Positions 17,897 to 26,371 of a DNA stretch of 64,000 nucleotides are shown here, in pieces; position 1 is the stretch's first letter; the number at the start of each line of letters is the position of its first letter. The notes under the pieces were generated by a model that searched no databases, was not told the origin of the DNA, and saw only the letters and a list, made by a program, of their open reading frames with translations. The translations under genes were made by a program, and so were the position numbers. Location: NCBI GenBank assembly GCA_014360495.1, contig JACIXR010000003.1, forward strand, positions 124,001 to 188,000. Reading direction: 5' to 3'. The stretch is from a bacterium. GTDB taxonomy: Bacteria > Armatimonadota > JACIXR01.

Positions 17897-20800
17897 ATGT
17901 CCACCAAAAAGAAAGAAAAGGGGAGCGCGGTTTTGCTCGCGCTCCTCTTTTTTATTATTCCCGCCTTTCCCCTTGAACGTCCCTGGATTTGCGATACTTA
18001 TTTCTATTGGTATACCTGGGATTATGATAAAAAATTGGGGAATTGGCTTGGCGGAGTTTACAATACTCCCCTAAGCGGATATTACGATTCCCGCACATAT
18101 AAGGACAACAAACGCTCCCTTAGACAAGCCTGCGAATGGGGAATAACCCATCACTTCATAGATTATTGGAGCCCCGATTGGCTTGGTGAGGGCGGCGTTA
18201 TGAGGGAAAAAATCCTCTTTAAGGCAGCGGAGGACCTCCAAAAAGAGGGCTACGACATCTGGATGTCCTATTACCAAGACGGCTGGAACTTTGATACGAA
18301 GTATTTCTCAAACAATATCTCTCAAAAACGAGATACCTATCTATGGCTGCAGCTTTTCTCCTCCTCTCCCGTCCTTGCCAGGCTCAATGGGTTTCCCTTT
18401 AAATTGATTTATTCCCGCAACGGCTTCCCCCAAACCACGATTGATAACGAGGGCTTTCGCTCTTACCTCCGCTCAATTTACCCCTCAATAGAGGACTTGA
18501 ATAAGAAATGGGGCACCAATTTCCCTTCGTTTGAGGAAATTAATATGAATTTCAATACAACAGGTCATCAAAGGGCTTTTTCCATAAAGTATCAATATGA
18601 GATATGGAAAAGGGAATGGGAAAAGCTTGATAAACTCGTTCAGGAGGAATTCAATCTCCCAGGGATGAGGGTCTCTTTTGATGTGGGTTATGAGCCATTT
18701 ATGGGCTTCAGCTACTCCCTCTTTGCCAAGACCTTGGGCGGTCCCCATTCCTACGGCGGCATCTTCGGTCAACCACAGGAGCAGGATGTCCAACGCTTCA
18801 TTCAATCAATCGTTGCCAAAAAATATAATACGGTCTTTTTCGACCATTTCAAAAATTTTTACACTGATTGGGAGATAAGGATTCCCGGCACCTGTTATCC
18901 TCCCGAACCCCTTCACTTTGATAGGTTTTGGTGTAGCGCCCTTTTGCGCTATTCCGAGGCACTTCTCCACCTCTCCTGGAACGAGTGGTGGGAAGGTTCA
19001 AACCTTGAGCCTTGCTTTGAGTATGGGAAGAAATTCTGCGAGAAAAACCTCTTCTGGGCAACACTTATGTGGGAGATATTCCCATCTCTAAAGAATTTCG
19101 GCAAAAACGCGAAGGTAGCCCTTATCTTAAACGAATGGCCCCTCCTCTCAGGAGAGGGAGATATACAGGAGCTCTATCAAACGATTCAAACCCTCCGCCA
19201 ACTCAATGTACCCTTCGACCTCATTCCCGATGACCTCCTCGACGAAAAGACCCTCTCCCGATTCAAAATTGTAATCGCTCCATCTTGCGGTGTAGGCTTC
19301 GGTTATAATCAGAATAATGAGGAAATACTCACCATCCTCCTTCGCTGGCTACAATCGGGAAATAGAAAACTCATTATTTCCGGCACCCCTCAGATAGGGA
19401 GGATTTTTGGGTTAATCGAAAAAAAGGAGCCGAGAAAATTAGCCAAGGGAAAGGATTTAAATGTCTTCATTGATGTAGGGGAGAAAGGTGATGAAAAGTT
19501 CATCCTCAAAGGAACATCTTTCCAGGAAGATTGGGGGGCGCTACCGCCAGAGGCATTTGGGAAATCGGAGAGGAGATTGACCGTTAGATGGATACCAAGT
19601 TCCGGAACGAGGACCGTCTTTCTCCTTCCCCTCTCACCATCAAGAGACCTCGTCCTTCGCTTTCGTGCTACCGCCCTCTGGGATAATGAAATCACCGTCT
19701 GGCTCAACGGTAAAGAAGTGGGGAAAATTCAAATAGCTCCCGATTGGCATATCTACGAGCTGAAAATCCCCTCTCGGCTTGTGGACGACTACATTGGCGA
19801 GCTCGTTTTTGACTTCAAGAAAGCAAACATACCCTCCCAGCTTGACCCTCAAAGATTTCCCTCCGAGAATAGAGTCTGCAATATAGCATTGGATTGGCTG
19901 CAATTATCAACGCCGAATTTCCCCGCCGAGGACAGAAAGAACATCTACTCAATCCCTAAGGATAGCATCGTTTTCCAAAAGGACTTTCTTCCCCTTTCTT
20001 TCCCCATTCCTCTCGCAAAGTTCCCCTTACTCACCATCACAAAAGGTAACATCATTTCCCACTACAAGCTTTCAAACGCACCTCGTGATATCGTGATTCC
20101 CTACTATCAAAGCGAGGTTTACTATATCAATGGCTCGTTAAGCGATATTTCGGATAAAAGGTATTGGAGAGCTCTCCTCAAATGGTCTGGTCTTGAACCA
20201 CCCGAATATGTATGTGGCGAAAATGTAATCGGGAATGTATACTGGGATGGAAACACCGCTTTCGTGCTTGCCTACAACTTTGATATCACGAAGCAACCCT
20301 CCGTTAGCATCCGACTTCCAGCCAAGCATTTGCCGATTGCTGAGGCAATCGCGCTGAATAAGGATGGCAATATCTTCCAACAGGTGAAGGTTGAGAAGGA
20401 GAAAGGTTTTTTGAAACTCAATGACAAAATATCCTACTTCTCTTCCTACGCCTTCGTCTTCTCACCCCTCAAACTCCTCAATACCTCCTTCGCCATCGTT
20501 CAGGGCGATGAAACAACCATCCCTCTCGAGATTCAGAACCTTACAGCTGTTCCTCAAAAAGCAATAGTCCGTTTAAGAGCCCGTTTTCCCAGTCTCGTTA
20601 GCGAGGAAATAAATGTCTCCTTAAAACCCAAGGAAAGGAAAACGGTCGGCTTCCCCTTTAAATCAAGAAAGGATATAGATTGGGGAAGGAAGACAGTGGT
20701 CATTGAGTTTGAGGGGAATTGGGGAAAATCTGTTTTCATTAGACCACTCATCGTTATGGATACACCCAATATAGTAATAGTTAACAAAGTGATAGATTTT

Positions 20801-22936
20801 AAGAAACCGATATTAACAATCAAAAACGAGACTAATCCCTATATCCAAACCGCAACTGCGCAGGACATCTCTATTGAGATAGCTGGCAAGAAGATAAAGG
20901 GTGGGGAATTGAAGGCGGGCAAAGAACGAGAAGTCCCCCTACCCTCCCCTTCCTCACAATCCCAATCACTCACCCTCCTTCCTCAGGAATTAACCATTAG
21001 CTACCTTGCTGGACATAAGAGGTTGGAGAAAAAGGAAACAATCTATTTTGCCCTCTATCCCACCTCATTACCTTCAGTGAAGGGAGCGATTCAACCAATC
21101 CTTATTTTCAACCCTCGCCCTACCCCTCTTGATAACGAAATAGTGGCTATACCGTGGAAAGAAGGAAAGGCAAGCATAAAGAACGAAAAGGGCTTTTTAG
21201 TTCCCCATTATTATAGGAATGGCAAGCTCTATTTCTCATCCATTGCTCCTCCCCAAGGCTTTTCAATCTATTACATCACAAAGTCAGAACCCTCTCCCTC
21301 CACAGACCTCTCTCTAAAAAGAGAAGGAAGCATTGTAAGAATAGAAAACTCCTATTTCTCCCTCGCCTTTGATGAGAATAAAGGAGGTTCTTTGACTTCC
21401 TTCATATCCAAGCTAACGAACAAGGATTACGCGGGCGGGATATTCGGCGCCTCCTATGGGGAGTTCGGTAAATTCGACCCTCTCAATCCCGCCATCACTT
21501 CGGATAAATTCATTAAGGATAATCTTAAACATCAAGCTGAAGGAAGAGGGAAAATCCAAATCTTGGATTCCTCGCCCCTCTCGATTTCCCTTCTCATAAC
21601 CTACGAGGACGATTCCATTATGGCGAGGCAGTATGTGGAGGTCTACGCTTTCAAGGATTTCTTCCGAGTCCGCTCAGAAGTAGAGCCGAAGAGGAAATAT
21701 GCCGAGATTCTTCCCTTCTCCCTCAGATTAAACCGCCATTCCCTTTCAAAAATTTACCCAAATTTCATCGGGATTGACTCCAACGAACCATCCCCTCATT
21801 TCGGTTGGAGGCAGGGAAGCTATGTCCCTCCATTCATCACCTTAATGCAACCGGCTAAATTCCCCGAGAGCATCTCTCTTATATTGAAAGAGAAAGCAAA
21901 TGTCAGCGATGTTCGTTATGGCTTCTTCCCTCCCCAGAGAGGGAAAGCGGGACCACGCAGCTATGCTTGGGTTGAATTCATTAATAAGGAGAGCAAAAGC
22001 TGTTTCGTTGACCTATTAATAAAGCTTCATCCCGGATATCAAATCGTGGCGGAGGAGGAGTACGAAAATCTCAAAAATCCACCTCTGGTCGTGATTCCCA
22101 AAGAGGGAACATTGGGAAAGGAGCAATCAACCTATTCCTACTCCCCTCCCTGGCTTGACACCTATCGCACAAATCGCCTTAAGCTCACAGTTATCCCAAA
22201 AGAAGCGCTCGTCAACGAAGTTGCGACTGTGAATCTTCCCCTAAATGAGGATATCGTGGAAAGCTCCTTAAAAGTTCTTGAGTTGAACGAAAGGATGGAA
22301 GTGATAGGGGAAAGACCTTGCCTATTTGATAAGGCAAGTGGAGAGCTTCGCTTCCTTCTAAACGGGAAAAGCGAGGCAGGTAAGGCGAGAGATTTCCTAA
22401 TTTACTATTCCCGAGGTGGCAAGAGATATTCCAAGCTTTCCTCTTTCGTGCTTCCAGGAGAGAGCTTTTTAAATCCCTCGTTTGAAAACGAAGGGGAATG
22501 GTGGCATTTTGATAACGCCCAATATTACACTAAGGAGGCACACAGCGGGAAAGGATGTGCCTTACTTCCTCTTCCCACTGGACAGGGCTTCTCTCTCATT
22601 ATGAACGATTCCCTCAAAGTTACTCCCAATGCAAAATATAAAGTTGCATTCTACGCCAAGGTATTGGAAGGAAAAGGACTTTTAAGGACGAACTTTTATT
22701 GGAATGAGAAATATGATTTTGAACAAATCGTTGTTCCTCTCATAAACGATGGTGAATGGCATAGATACGAGGTAGAGGTCCCAACCGGCTATTTCCCTCC
22801 CGAAATCAATCCCTTCTTCCGCCTTTGGGCAATCGGGAGTCCCCAAGTCGTTCTGGTAGACGATGTTGAAGTTTCCCCTTTGCAAGTGTCAAAGAGATAT
22901 GACATAATAATAGAAAAAGAGGAGAAATTGAGATGA
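17897..22936 (+). CDS. Giant secreted multidomain glycosidase with GH99-like catalytic domain
   Basis: This 1,679-residue protein has a signal peptide (about 1-27). Residues about 30-395 form a barrel-type domain resembling GH99/WbsX-like enzymes. It includes the motif S-W-N-E363-W-W-E366-G; in GH99 endo-alpha-mannosidases the two acids of the N-E-W-x-E-G motif are catalytic. Residues about 405-515 resemble the GH42 amidotransferase-like trimerisation domain, and about 525-670 a jelly roll. Residues about 1,060-1,400 resemble the beta domains of GH38-type enzymes. Residues about 1,525-1,675 form a CBM4/9-like carbohydrate-binding module. The ATG follows TAAGGAGGTGGG and lies 17 bases after ftsZ. 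The substrate is unknown; alpha-mannan-type glycans are an inference. Confidence 0.75.
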   Translation: MSTKKKEKGSAVLLALLFFIIPAFPLERPWICDTYFYWYTWDYDKKLGNWLGGVYNTPLSGYYDSRTYKDNKRSLRQACEWGITHHFIDYWSPDWLGEGGVMREKILFKAAEDLQKEGYDIWMSYYQDGWNFDTKYFSNNISQKRDTYLWLQLFSSSPVLARLNGFPFKLIYSRNGFPQTTIDNEGFRSYLRSIYPSIEDLNKKWGTNFPSFEEINMNFNTTGHQRAFSIKYQYEIWKREWEKLDKLVQEEFNLPGMRVSFDVGYEPFMGFSYSLFAKTLGGPHSYGGIFGQPQEQDVQRFIQSIVAKKYNTVFFDHFKNFYTDWEIRIPGTCYPPEPLHFDRFWCSALLRYSEALLHLSWNEWWEGSNLEPCFEYGKKFCEKNLFWATLMWEIFPSLKNFGKNAKVALILNEWPLLSGEGDIQELYQTIQTLRQLNVPFDLIPDDLLDEKTLSRFKIVIAPSCGVGFGYNQNNEEILTILLRWLQSGNRKLIISGTPQIGRIFGLIEKKEPRKLAKGKDLNVFIDVGEKGDEKFILKGTSFQEDWGALPPEAFGKSERRLTVRWIPSSGTRTVFLLPLSPSRDLVLRFRATALWDNEITVWLNGKEVGKIQIAPDWHIYELKIPSRLVDDYIGELVFDFKKANIPSQLDPQRFPSENRVCNIALDWLQLSTPNFPAEDRKNIYSIPKDSIVFQKDFLPLSFPIPLAKFPLLTITKGNIISHYKLSNAPRDIVIPYYQSEVYYINGSLSDISDKRYWRALLKWSGLEPPEYVCGENVIGNVYWDGNTAFVLAYNFDITKQPSVSIRLPAKHLPIAEAIALNKDGNIFQQVKVEKEKGFLKLNDKISYFSSYAFVFSPLKLLNTSFAIVQGDETTIPLEIQNLTAVPQKAIVRLRARFPSLVSEEINVSLKPKERKTVGFPFKSRKDIDWGRKTVVIEFEGNWGKSVFIRPLIVMDTPNIVIVNKVIDFKKPILTIKNETNPYIQTATAQDISIEIAGKKIKGGELKAGKEREVPLPSPSSQSQSLTLLPQELTISYLAGHKRLEKKETIYFALYPTSLPSVKGAIQPILIFNPRPTPLDNEIVAIPWKEGKASIKNEKGFLVPHYYRNGKLYFSSIAPPQGFSIYYITKSEPSPSTDLSLKREGSIVRIENSYFSLAFDENKGGSLTSFISKLTNKDYAGGIFGASYGEFGKFDPLNPAITSDKFIKDNLKHQAEGRGKIQILDSSPLSISLLITYEDDSIMARQYVEVYAFKDFFRVRSEVEPKRKYAEILPFSLRLNRHSLSKIYPNFIGIDSNEPSPHFGWRQGSYVPPFITLMQPAKFPESISLILKEKANVSDVRYGFFPPQRGKAGPRSYAWVEFINKESKSCFVDLLIKLHPGYQIVAEEEYENLKNPPLVVIPKEGTLGKEQSTYSYSPPWLDTYRTNRLKLTVIPKEALVNEVATVNLPLNEDIVESSLKVLELNERMEVIGERPCLFDKASGELRFLLNGKSEAGKARDFLIYYSRGGKRYSKLSSFVLPGESFLNPSFENEGEWWHFDNAQYYTKEAHSGKGCALLPLPTGQGFSLIMNDSLKVTPNAKYKVAFYAKVLEGKGLLRTNFYWNEKYDFEQIVVPLINDGEWHRYEVEVPTGYFPPEINPFFRLWAIGSPQVVLVDDVEVSPLQVSKRYDIIIEKEEKLR

Positions 22937-23643
22937 AAAAGATTCTCTCTGTTTTATCCATCGTCTCGCTTGTCCTTGCCCTCCCTAAAGTGGGTGAACA
23001 GTTCACTTACAAAGTGAAAATCTCCATCGTCCCCCAAAAGGGAAATGCGACTAATATGGAGCTGACATTGGTTCAGAAGATAAAGGCAGTGGGAGCGGAT
23101 AAATCAATTGTTATTGAGATAACACCCAAATTCCCGTCCTCTCCTTCCCATAAGCAACCACCTCAACAGCCCACGTCCTTCACGATAAAGATAGACAAAA
23201 ATGGCAAAGCTTCCTTCTTAACCCAACAGCAGAGTCCATTGCTTGCCTCCATTCCACCCAGCTTCGTCCCCTTCCTCGCCGCCACATTGCCCATTCCCAA
23301 AAAATTCGCCAAGGGTAGCACACTAAAGCTTCCGGACCCGAATAACCCAAAATCCCATATCATCCTAAGACATCTCGGCGAGTCCACTTATAAAGGTCAA
23401 AAATGTGTGAGGGTATCAATGACTATTCCCGAGATGAGCTATTCTATGTCGTCTCCTCAATCTAATATGAAAACGACAATCAAAGGAAACGGAACATTCC
23501 TCGTCCTCGCCTCCGATGTAAGAATTCTCCAGGGAAAATTTAACACGTTAATTCAGTCTAAGGGCTACTATTACAATCCTCAAAAACAAAAAGTGAATGT
23601 AGACGAAAAAAGCACGATAATTTTAGAAATAGAGAAACTTTAG
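22933..23643 (+). CDS. Secreted protein of unknown function
   Basis: This 236-residue protein has a signal peptide (about 1-17) followed by the K-V-G-E-Q-F-T-Y-K-V start of a predicted beta-rich domain. The middle is rich in proline and glutamine (residues about 60-100). It shares its general plan with the next gene: signal peptide, a V-G-x-x-F/W motif, alternating beta strands and a late T-T/M-T-M strand. Both look like members of the same broad secreted beta-sheet class (DUF6263-like is possible). No catalytic motif is visible. It overlaps the giant glycosidase stop by 4 bases (ATGA), so it is coupled to it and may act on or near the cell surface. Confidence 0.7.
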   Translation: MKKILSVLSIVSLVLALPKVGEQFTYKVKISIVPQKGNATNMELTLVQKIKAVGADKSIVIEITPKFPSSPSHKQPPQQPTSFTIKIDKNGKASFLTQQQSPLLASIPPSFVPFLAATLPIPKKFAKGSTLKLPDPNNPKSHIILRHLGESTYKGQKCVRVSMTIPEMSYSMSSPQSNMKTTIKGNGTFLVLASDVRILQGKFNTLIQSKGYYYNPQKQKVNVDEKSTIILEIEKL

Positions 23644-23696
23644 CCAAACGGTATGCATCTAAATAATTGAGATAAAATAAAAGGGAGGTATGAAAA

Positions 23697-24665
23697 ATGA
23701 GACGGTTTGCTTGTTTGATTCTTCTCTTTGCTTTGACATTGGTTATTATCCCCCTAGGTAGAGCTCAGGAGAAGATAAACCTGGAATATAAATTCCAGGA
23801 AGGGCAGACGATTTATACCCTTACCATCATCCAGGGACAGGTGAATCTTCAACTACCCCAAAGCGTGCAGGCACAAGGAACGCCACCTGCTTTCCCAATT
23901 AACATGGCTCTCATTATGTCCATGAAGACGCTGAAGACTTACAGCGACGGAGCAGCTGATATAGAGACCCGTTTTGTTGATGGTAAAATGGAAATAATGG
24001 GACAGGTTATGCCCTTCCCCCAACAAGCGAACTCCCAAGCATTTAGATTGAGGATAGGGAAGAAAGGCAATATAATCAGATTTCTAACGGCTCTTCCCAC
24101 AGGACAACAGAACCTTTTCGCAGGTTTTGACCCAAATATGATGATACAATCTATGTCTGGATTCGCCGTTTTCCCTGAGGAAGCTGTCGGCGTTGGAGAT
24201 AAATGGGAGCAGAAGATGGAGCTCAACTTGCCCTTTGGAAAGATGAACATGATTTACAAGATGAACCTTGTAGGCTTCGTTGAGGCGGAAAACCAAAAAC
24301 TCGCCAGAATAAAAATAGATATTCCTCCCACACCTTTCACTTTCGCGATGCCTATAGGTATGCCTGGAGCGCAAGCTGGTGGTGAAGCTGGGCAGGTACC
24401 CACACTCCAAATGAGTGGTAAAATGGAGACAAAATCCGATATGCTTTTCAATTATGAGAAGGGACAAATGAGCTCCCAAGTTGGCACATTGAAGATGACA
24501 ATGAATATGACCCCTCCAGAAGGAGAGCTTGGACCTGCTGGTGGTTTCTCTATGGATATGGAAATGAATATGAAATTCAAGGTAACCTTCAGTGAGAAAA
24601 AGCCTGCTCTTCCCCAGAATTTAAGCCAAATCCAGATAGTCATTCCAGAAGAGCAAAACCAGTAA
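23697..24665 (+). CDS. Secreted beta-rich protein of unknown function (DUF6263-like)
   Basis: This 322-residue protein has a clear signal peptide (about 1-23, cleavage after G-R-A-Q). The mature part is rich in Met and Gln and has the block E-E-A-V-G-V-G-D-K-W-E near residue 160, reminiscent of DUF6263-like secreted domains. No enzyme motif is seen. The 53-base gap upstream contains GGGAGG just before the ATG and an AT-rich TAAAAT stretch that could be a weak -10. It is a probable distant paralogue of the preceding gene, since size class, signal peptide and strand pattern agree. Function is unknown. Confidence 0.7.
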   Translation: MRRFACLILLFALTLVIIPLGRAQEKINLEYKFQEGQTIYTLTIIQGQVNLQLPQSVQAQGTPPAFPINMALIMSMKTLKTYSDGAADIETRFVDGKMEIMGQVMPFPQQANSQAFRLRIGKKGNIIRFLTALPTGQQNLFAGFDPNMMIQSMSGFAVFPEEAVGVGDKWEQKMELNLPFGKMNMIYKMNLVGFVEAENQKLARIKIDIPPTPFTFAMPIGMPGAQAGGEAGQVPTLQMSGKMETKSDMLFNYEKGQMSSQVGTLKMTMNMTPPEGELGPAGGFSMDMEMNMKFKVTFSEKKPALPQNLSQIQIVIPEEQNQ

Positions 24666-24669
24666 ATAG

Positions 24670-25449
24670 GTGAAGCCAAACGGAATCATCACCTTTACCT
24701 CAGACTTCGGTCTAGAGGACCCATTTGTTGGGATAGTAAAGGGCGTCATACTTTCCATAAACCCTTCGGCGAGAATAGTAGATATAACCCATTGTATAGG
24801 GGCTCAGGATATCCTGCAGGGGGCTTTAATCCTGCGTTCCGCTTACCGATTTTTCCCACTTGGAACGATTCATCTTGCAGTTGTTGACCCCGGAGTCGGC
24901 TCCCAACGCCATCCGATTGTGGTGGAAACCCCGAGCTATATTTTTGTCGGTCCAGACAACGGTCTTTTATCTCTCGCTATAGTGGAGGAATTCTCCGCGT
25001 ATATAATTGAAAATCCCTATTTCGTCTTGGAAAAAGTAAGTCACACCTTCCATGGAAGGGATATTTTCGCCCCGGTAGCAGGATACCTATCCTTGGGAAT
25101 AAAGCCTTCCGCTGTGGGAAGAAAAGTAGAAGAAATCGTGAGACTTTCACTACCCTCCCCTTATTGCGAAGAGAAGAGAATTATCGGTGAAATAATCGGC
25201 TTCGACCATTTCGGCAACGCTATAACGAATATCTCCGAGGAACTAATAAGAGATAAAAAAGCATTGAAAATAAAGGTTGGTGTAAGAACGATAGAGGGCT
25301 TGTCATCCTCCTATGCTGAAAAACCACCGCTAACCCCTTTAGCTATCTTGGGTAGCAGTGGTTTTCTTGAAATCTCCCTAAATTTGGGTTCAGCTCGTTC
25401 AGCGCTTAAATTGAAGAAGGGAGATGAGGTAGAGGTTACATTTGATTGA
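24670..25449 (+). CDS. SAM hydroxide adenosyltransferase (DUF62)
   Basis: This 259-residue member of the SAM-dependent halogenase/hydroxide adenosyltransferase family converts S-adenosylmethionine and water to adenosine and methionine in characterised non-halogenating members. Motifs are T-F-T-S-D-F-G-L-E-D near residue 8-17, V-D-P-G-V-G-S-Q-R near 72, G-P-D-N-G near 93 and F-H-G-R-D-I-F-A-P near 124. The start is GTG, 4 bases after the preceding stop. The 3' end overlaps the small convergent ORF at 25436-25603 by 14 bases. The biological role of this family remains poorly defined. Confidence 0.88.
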   Translation: MKPNGIITFTSDFGLEDPFVGIVKGVILSINPSARIVDITHCIGAQDILQGALILRSAYRFFPLGTIHLAVVDPGVGSQRHPIVVETPSYIFVGPDNGLLSLAIVEEFSAYIIENPYFVLEKVSHTFHGRDIFAPVAGYLSLGIKPSAVGRKVEEIVRLSLPSPYCEEKRIIGEIIGFDHFGNAITNISEELIRDKKALKIKVGVRTIEGLSSSYAEKPPLTPLAILGSSGFLEISLNLGSARSALKLKKGDEVEVTFD

Positions 25450-25603
25450 GCATAGCCTCAACAGCTTCTAACTTCTCTCTACAGAGTTTCAATACAGAAT
25501 CCAATTCCCTCTTTTCCCTATGAGCAAACAAGGAAAAGAGGATGACTCCGCAGATTGTTCCTCCCGCCAAGAGGAGAGAAAGCAACAACTTATCCGTGCT
25601 CAT
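25436..25603 (-). CDS. 55-residue single-pass membrane peptide with coiled coil
   Basis: This small ORF encodes 55 residues. The N-terminal half is hydrophobic (L-L-L-S-L-L-L-A-G-G, then C-G-V-I-L-F-S-L-F, residues 6-27). The C-terminal half is charged and helical with heptad spacing (K-R-E-L..L-K-L-C..K-L-E-A-V-E-A-M-L). Its ATG overlaps the stop of the response-regulator gene (ATGA), a strong sign of translational coupling, and it is read on the same strand. Codon use resembles its neighbours. It may be a membrane partner of the receiver protein. No family was recognised. Its 3' end overlaps the DUF62 gene tail to tail. Confidence 0.6.
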   Translation of the reverse strand: MSTDKLLLSLLLAGGTICGVILFSLFAHREKRELDSVLKLCREKLEAVEAMLNQM

Positions 25604-26004
25604 ATCTCGTAGCGTTTCTCTACCTCTTCCTCCTCAAGGCTTCTGAATATTCGGCGCACGAAGCTTATTAACTCAAAGGGGCTGAAGGGTTTTGTGAGAT
25701 AGAGGGTTACACCCGATTGCCAACCTCTGAAAACATCAGCATCCTGCGCCTTAGCGGTAAGCATAATGACGGGAATATCCCTTGTTTTGGGATTAGCCTG
25801 CAGCCTTTGCATAACCTCAAATCCGTCCATTTGAGGCATCATAACATCAAGAATGATTAAGTCCGGCTTCTCCTGTTCGACTTTCTCCAAAGCTTCCTTG
25901 CCATCATAGGCAGTTACTACCTCATAGCCGGCATGCTCCAAGTTTACTTGGACCAGCCGGACTATCGGTCTTTCATCATCTACAACTAAAATCTTTTTAG
26001 GCAT
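25600..26004 (-). CDS. Stand-alone response-regulator receiver (CheY-like)
   Basis: This 134-residue protein is essentially only a REC domain. It has the acidic pair D-D near residues 10-11, the phospho-acceptor Asp in D-L-I-I-L-D-V-M-M-P near 53, T in M-L-T-A-K near 82, and a conserved Lys in the T-K-P-F motif near 104. No DNA-binding domain follows. No histidine kinase gene lies nearby, so the partner is elsewhere. The gene has AAGGAGG just upstream of its ATG and a strong promoter about 37 bases further. A 55-residue membrane peptide is coupled to its stop. Confidence 0.92.
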   Translation of the reverse strand: MPKKILVVDDERPIVRLVQVNLEHAGYEVVTAYDGKEALEKVEQEKPDLIILDVMMPQMDGFEVMQRLQANPKTRDIPVIMLTAKAQDADVFRGWQSGVTLYLTKPFSPFELISFVRRIFRSLEEEEVEKRYEI

Positions 26005-26040
26005 AACCCGCCTCCTTCTTTTTAGTTTCTTCTATTATCA

Positions 26041-26068
26041 ATTATATTCCTTTTTAAACCAATGTCAA
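26041..26068 (-). promoter_or_regulatory. Sigma-70-type promoter of the receiver gene
   Basis: On the minus strand a perfect TTGACA (26068-26063) and a perfect TATAAT (26046-26041) are separated by 16 bases. Transcription should start near 26034, giving a leader of about 30 bases that contains the AAGGAGG ribosome-binding site of the receiver gene. Confidence 0.82.
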
Positions 26069-26170
26069 AAGGATTATAAAACAATAGAAAAATAAAAGCA
26101 ATAAAAATTTATAACGCAATAACCACTCCGAATTCCCTTAGGGGCATAGGTCTGAATGAAAATTCCTTAT

Positions 26171-26194
26171 AGAGCGAGGTTCTGACCTCGCTCT
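26171..26194. other. Perfect inverted repeat in the divergent intergenic region
   Basis: A 10-base perfect stem (AGAGCGAGGT) surrounds a 4-base TCTG loop. It lies between the promoter of the receiver gene and that of the MFS gene. No T-tract follows on either strand, so it is not a canonical terminator. It could be an operator or part of the repeat-flanked boundary of the downstream cassette. Apart from this hairpin, the repeat and the two promoters, I see nothing else in the 26005-26371 gap. Confidence 0.5.
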
Positions 26195-26233
26195 CATTGT
26201 CAAGTCCTCCTTCATCGGGCTGCGTGTATGGGT

Positions 26234-26291
26234 TATGGGTATAGATTTTTGATGAGTCATTTTGTCCTTTTCGTTATTTTAATTCCACCCT
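26234..26291 (+). repeat. 58-bp direct repeat, copy 1
   Basis: This copy matches 32351-32408 at about 52 of 58 positions, in the same orientation, with the last 26 bases identical (26266-26291 and 32383-32408). Weaker similarity (CCTCC ... GGGCT) extends about 30 bases upstream. The two copies bracket the MFS, GH29 and six-hairpin glycosidase genes. Confidence 0.8.
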
Positions 26292-26333
26292 TTCCGGGAA
26301 GCCTCGCAAAAAATAAAAGTCCCTTCAAAAAAC

Positions 26334-26362
26334 TTGCCTTCAATAGTTCCATTGGCTAATCT
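26334..26362 (+). promoter_or_regulatory. Candidate promoter of the MFS gene (near-leaderless)
   Basis: TTGCCT (26334-26339) and TAATCT (26357-26362) are spaced by 17 bases. The predicted start site, near 26369-26371, is at the ATG of the MFS gene (26372). That ATG has no Shine-Dalgarno sequence, which would fit a leaderless transcript. A TATAAT at 26368-26373 overlaps the ATG and is probably fortuitous. Confidence 0.45.
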
Positions 26363-26371
26363 TTAATTATA

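Noticed and set aside
26171-26194. Intrinsic terminator
   Set aside because: The hairpin has no following T-tract and lies upstream of both divergent promoters, where a terminator has no role.
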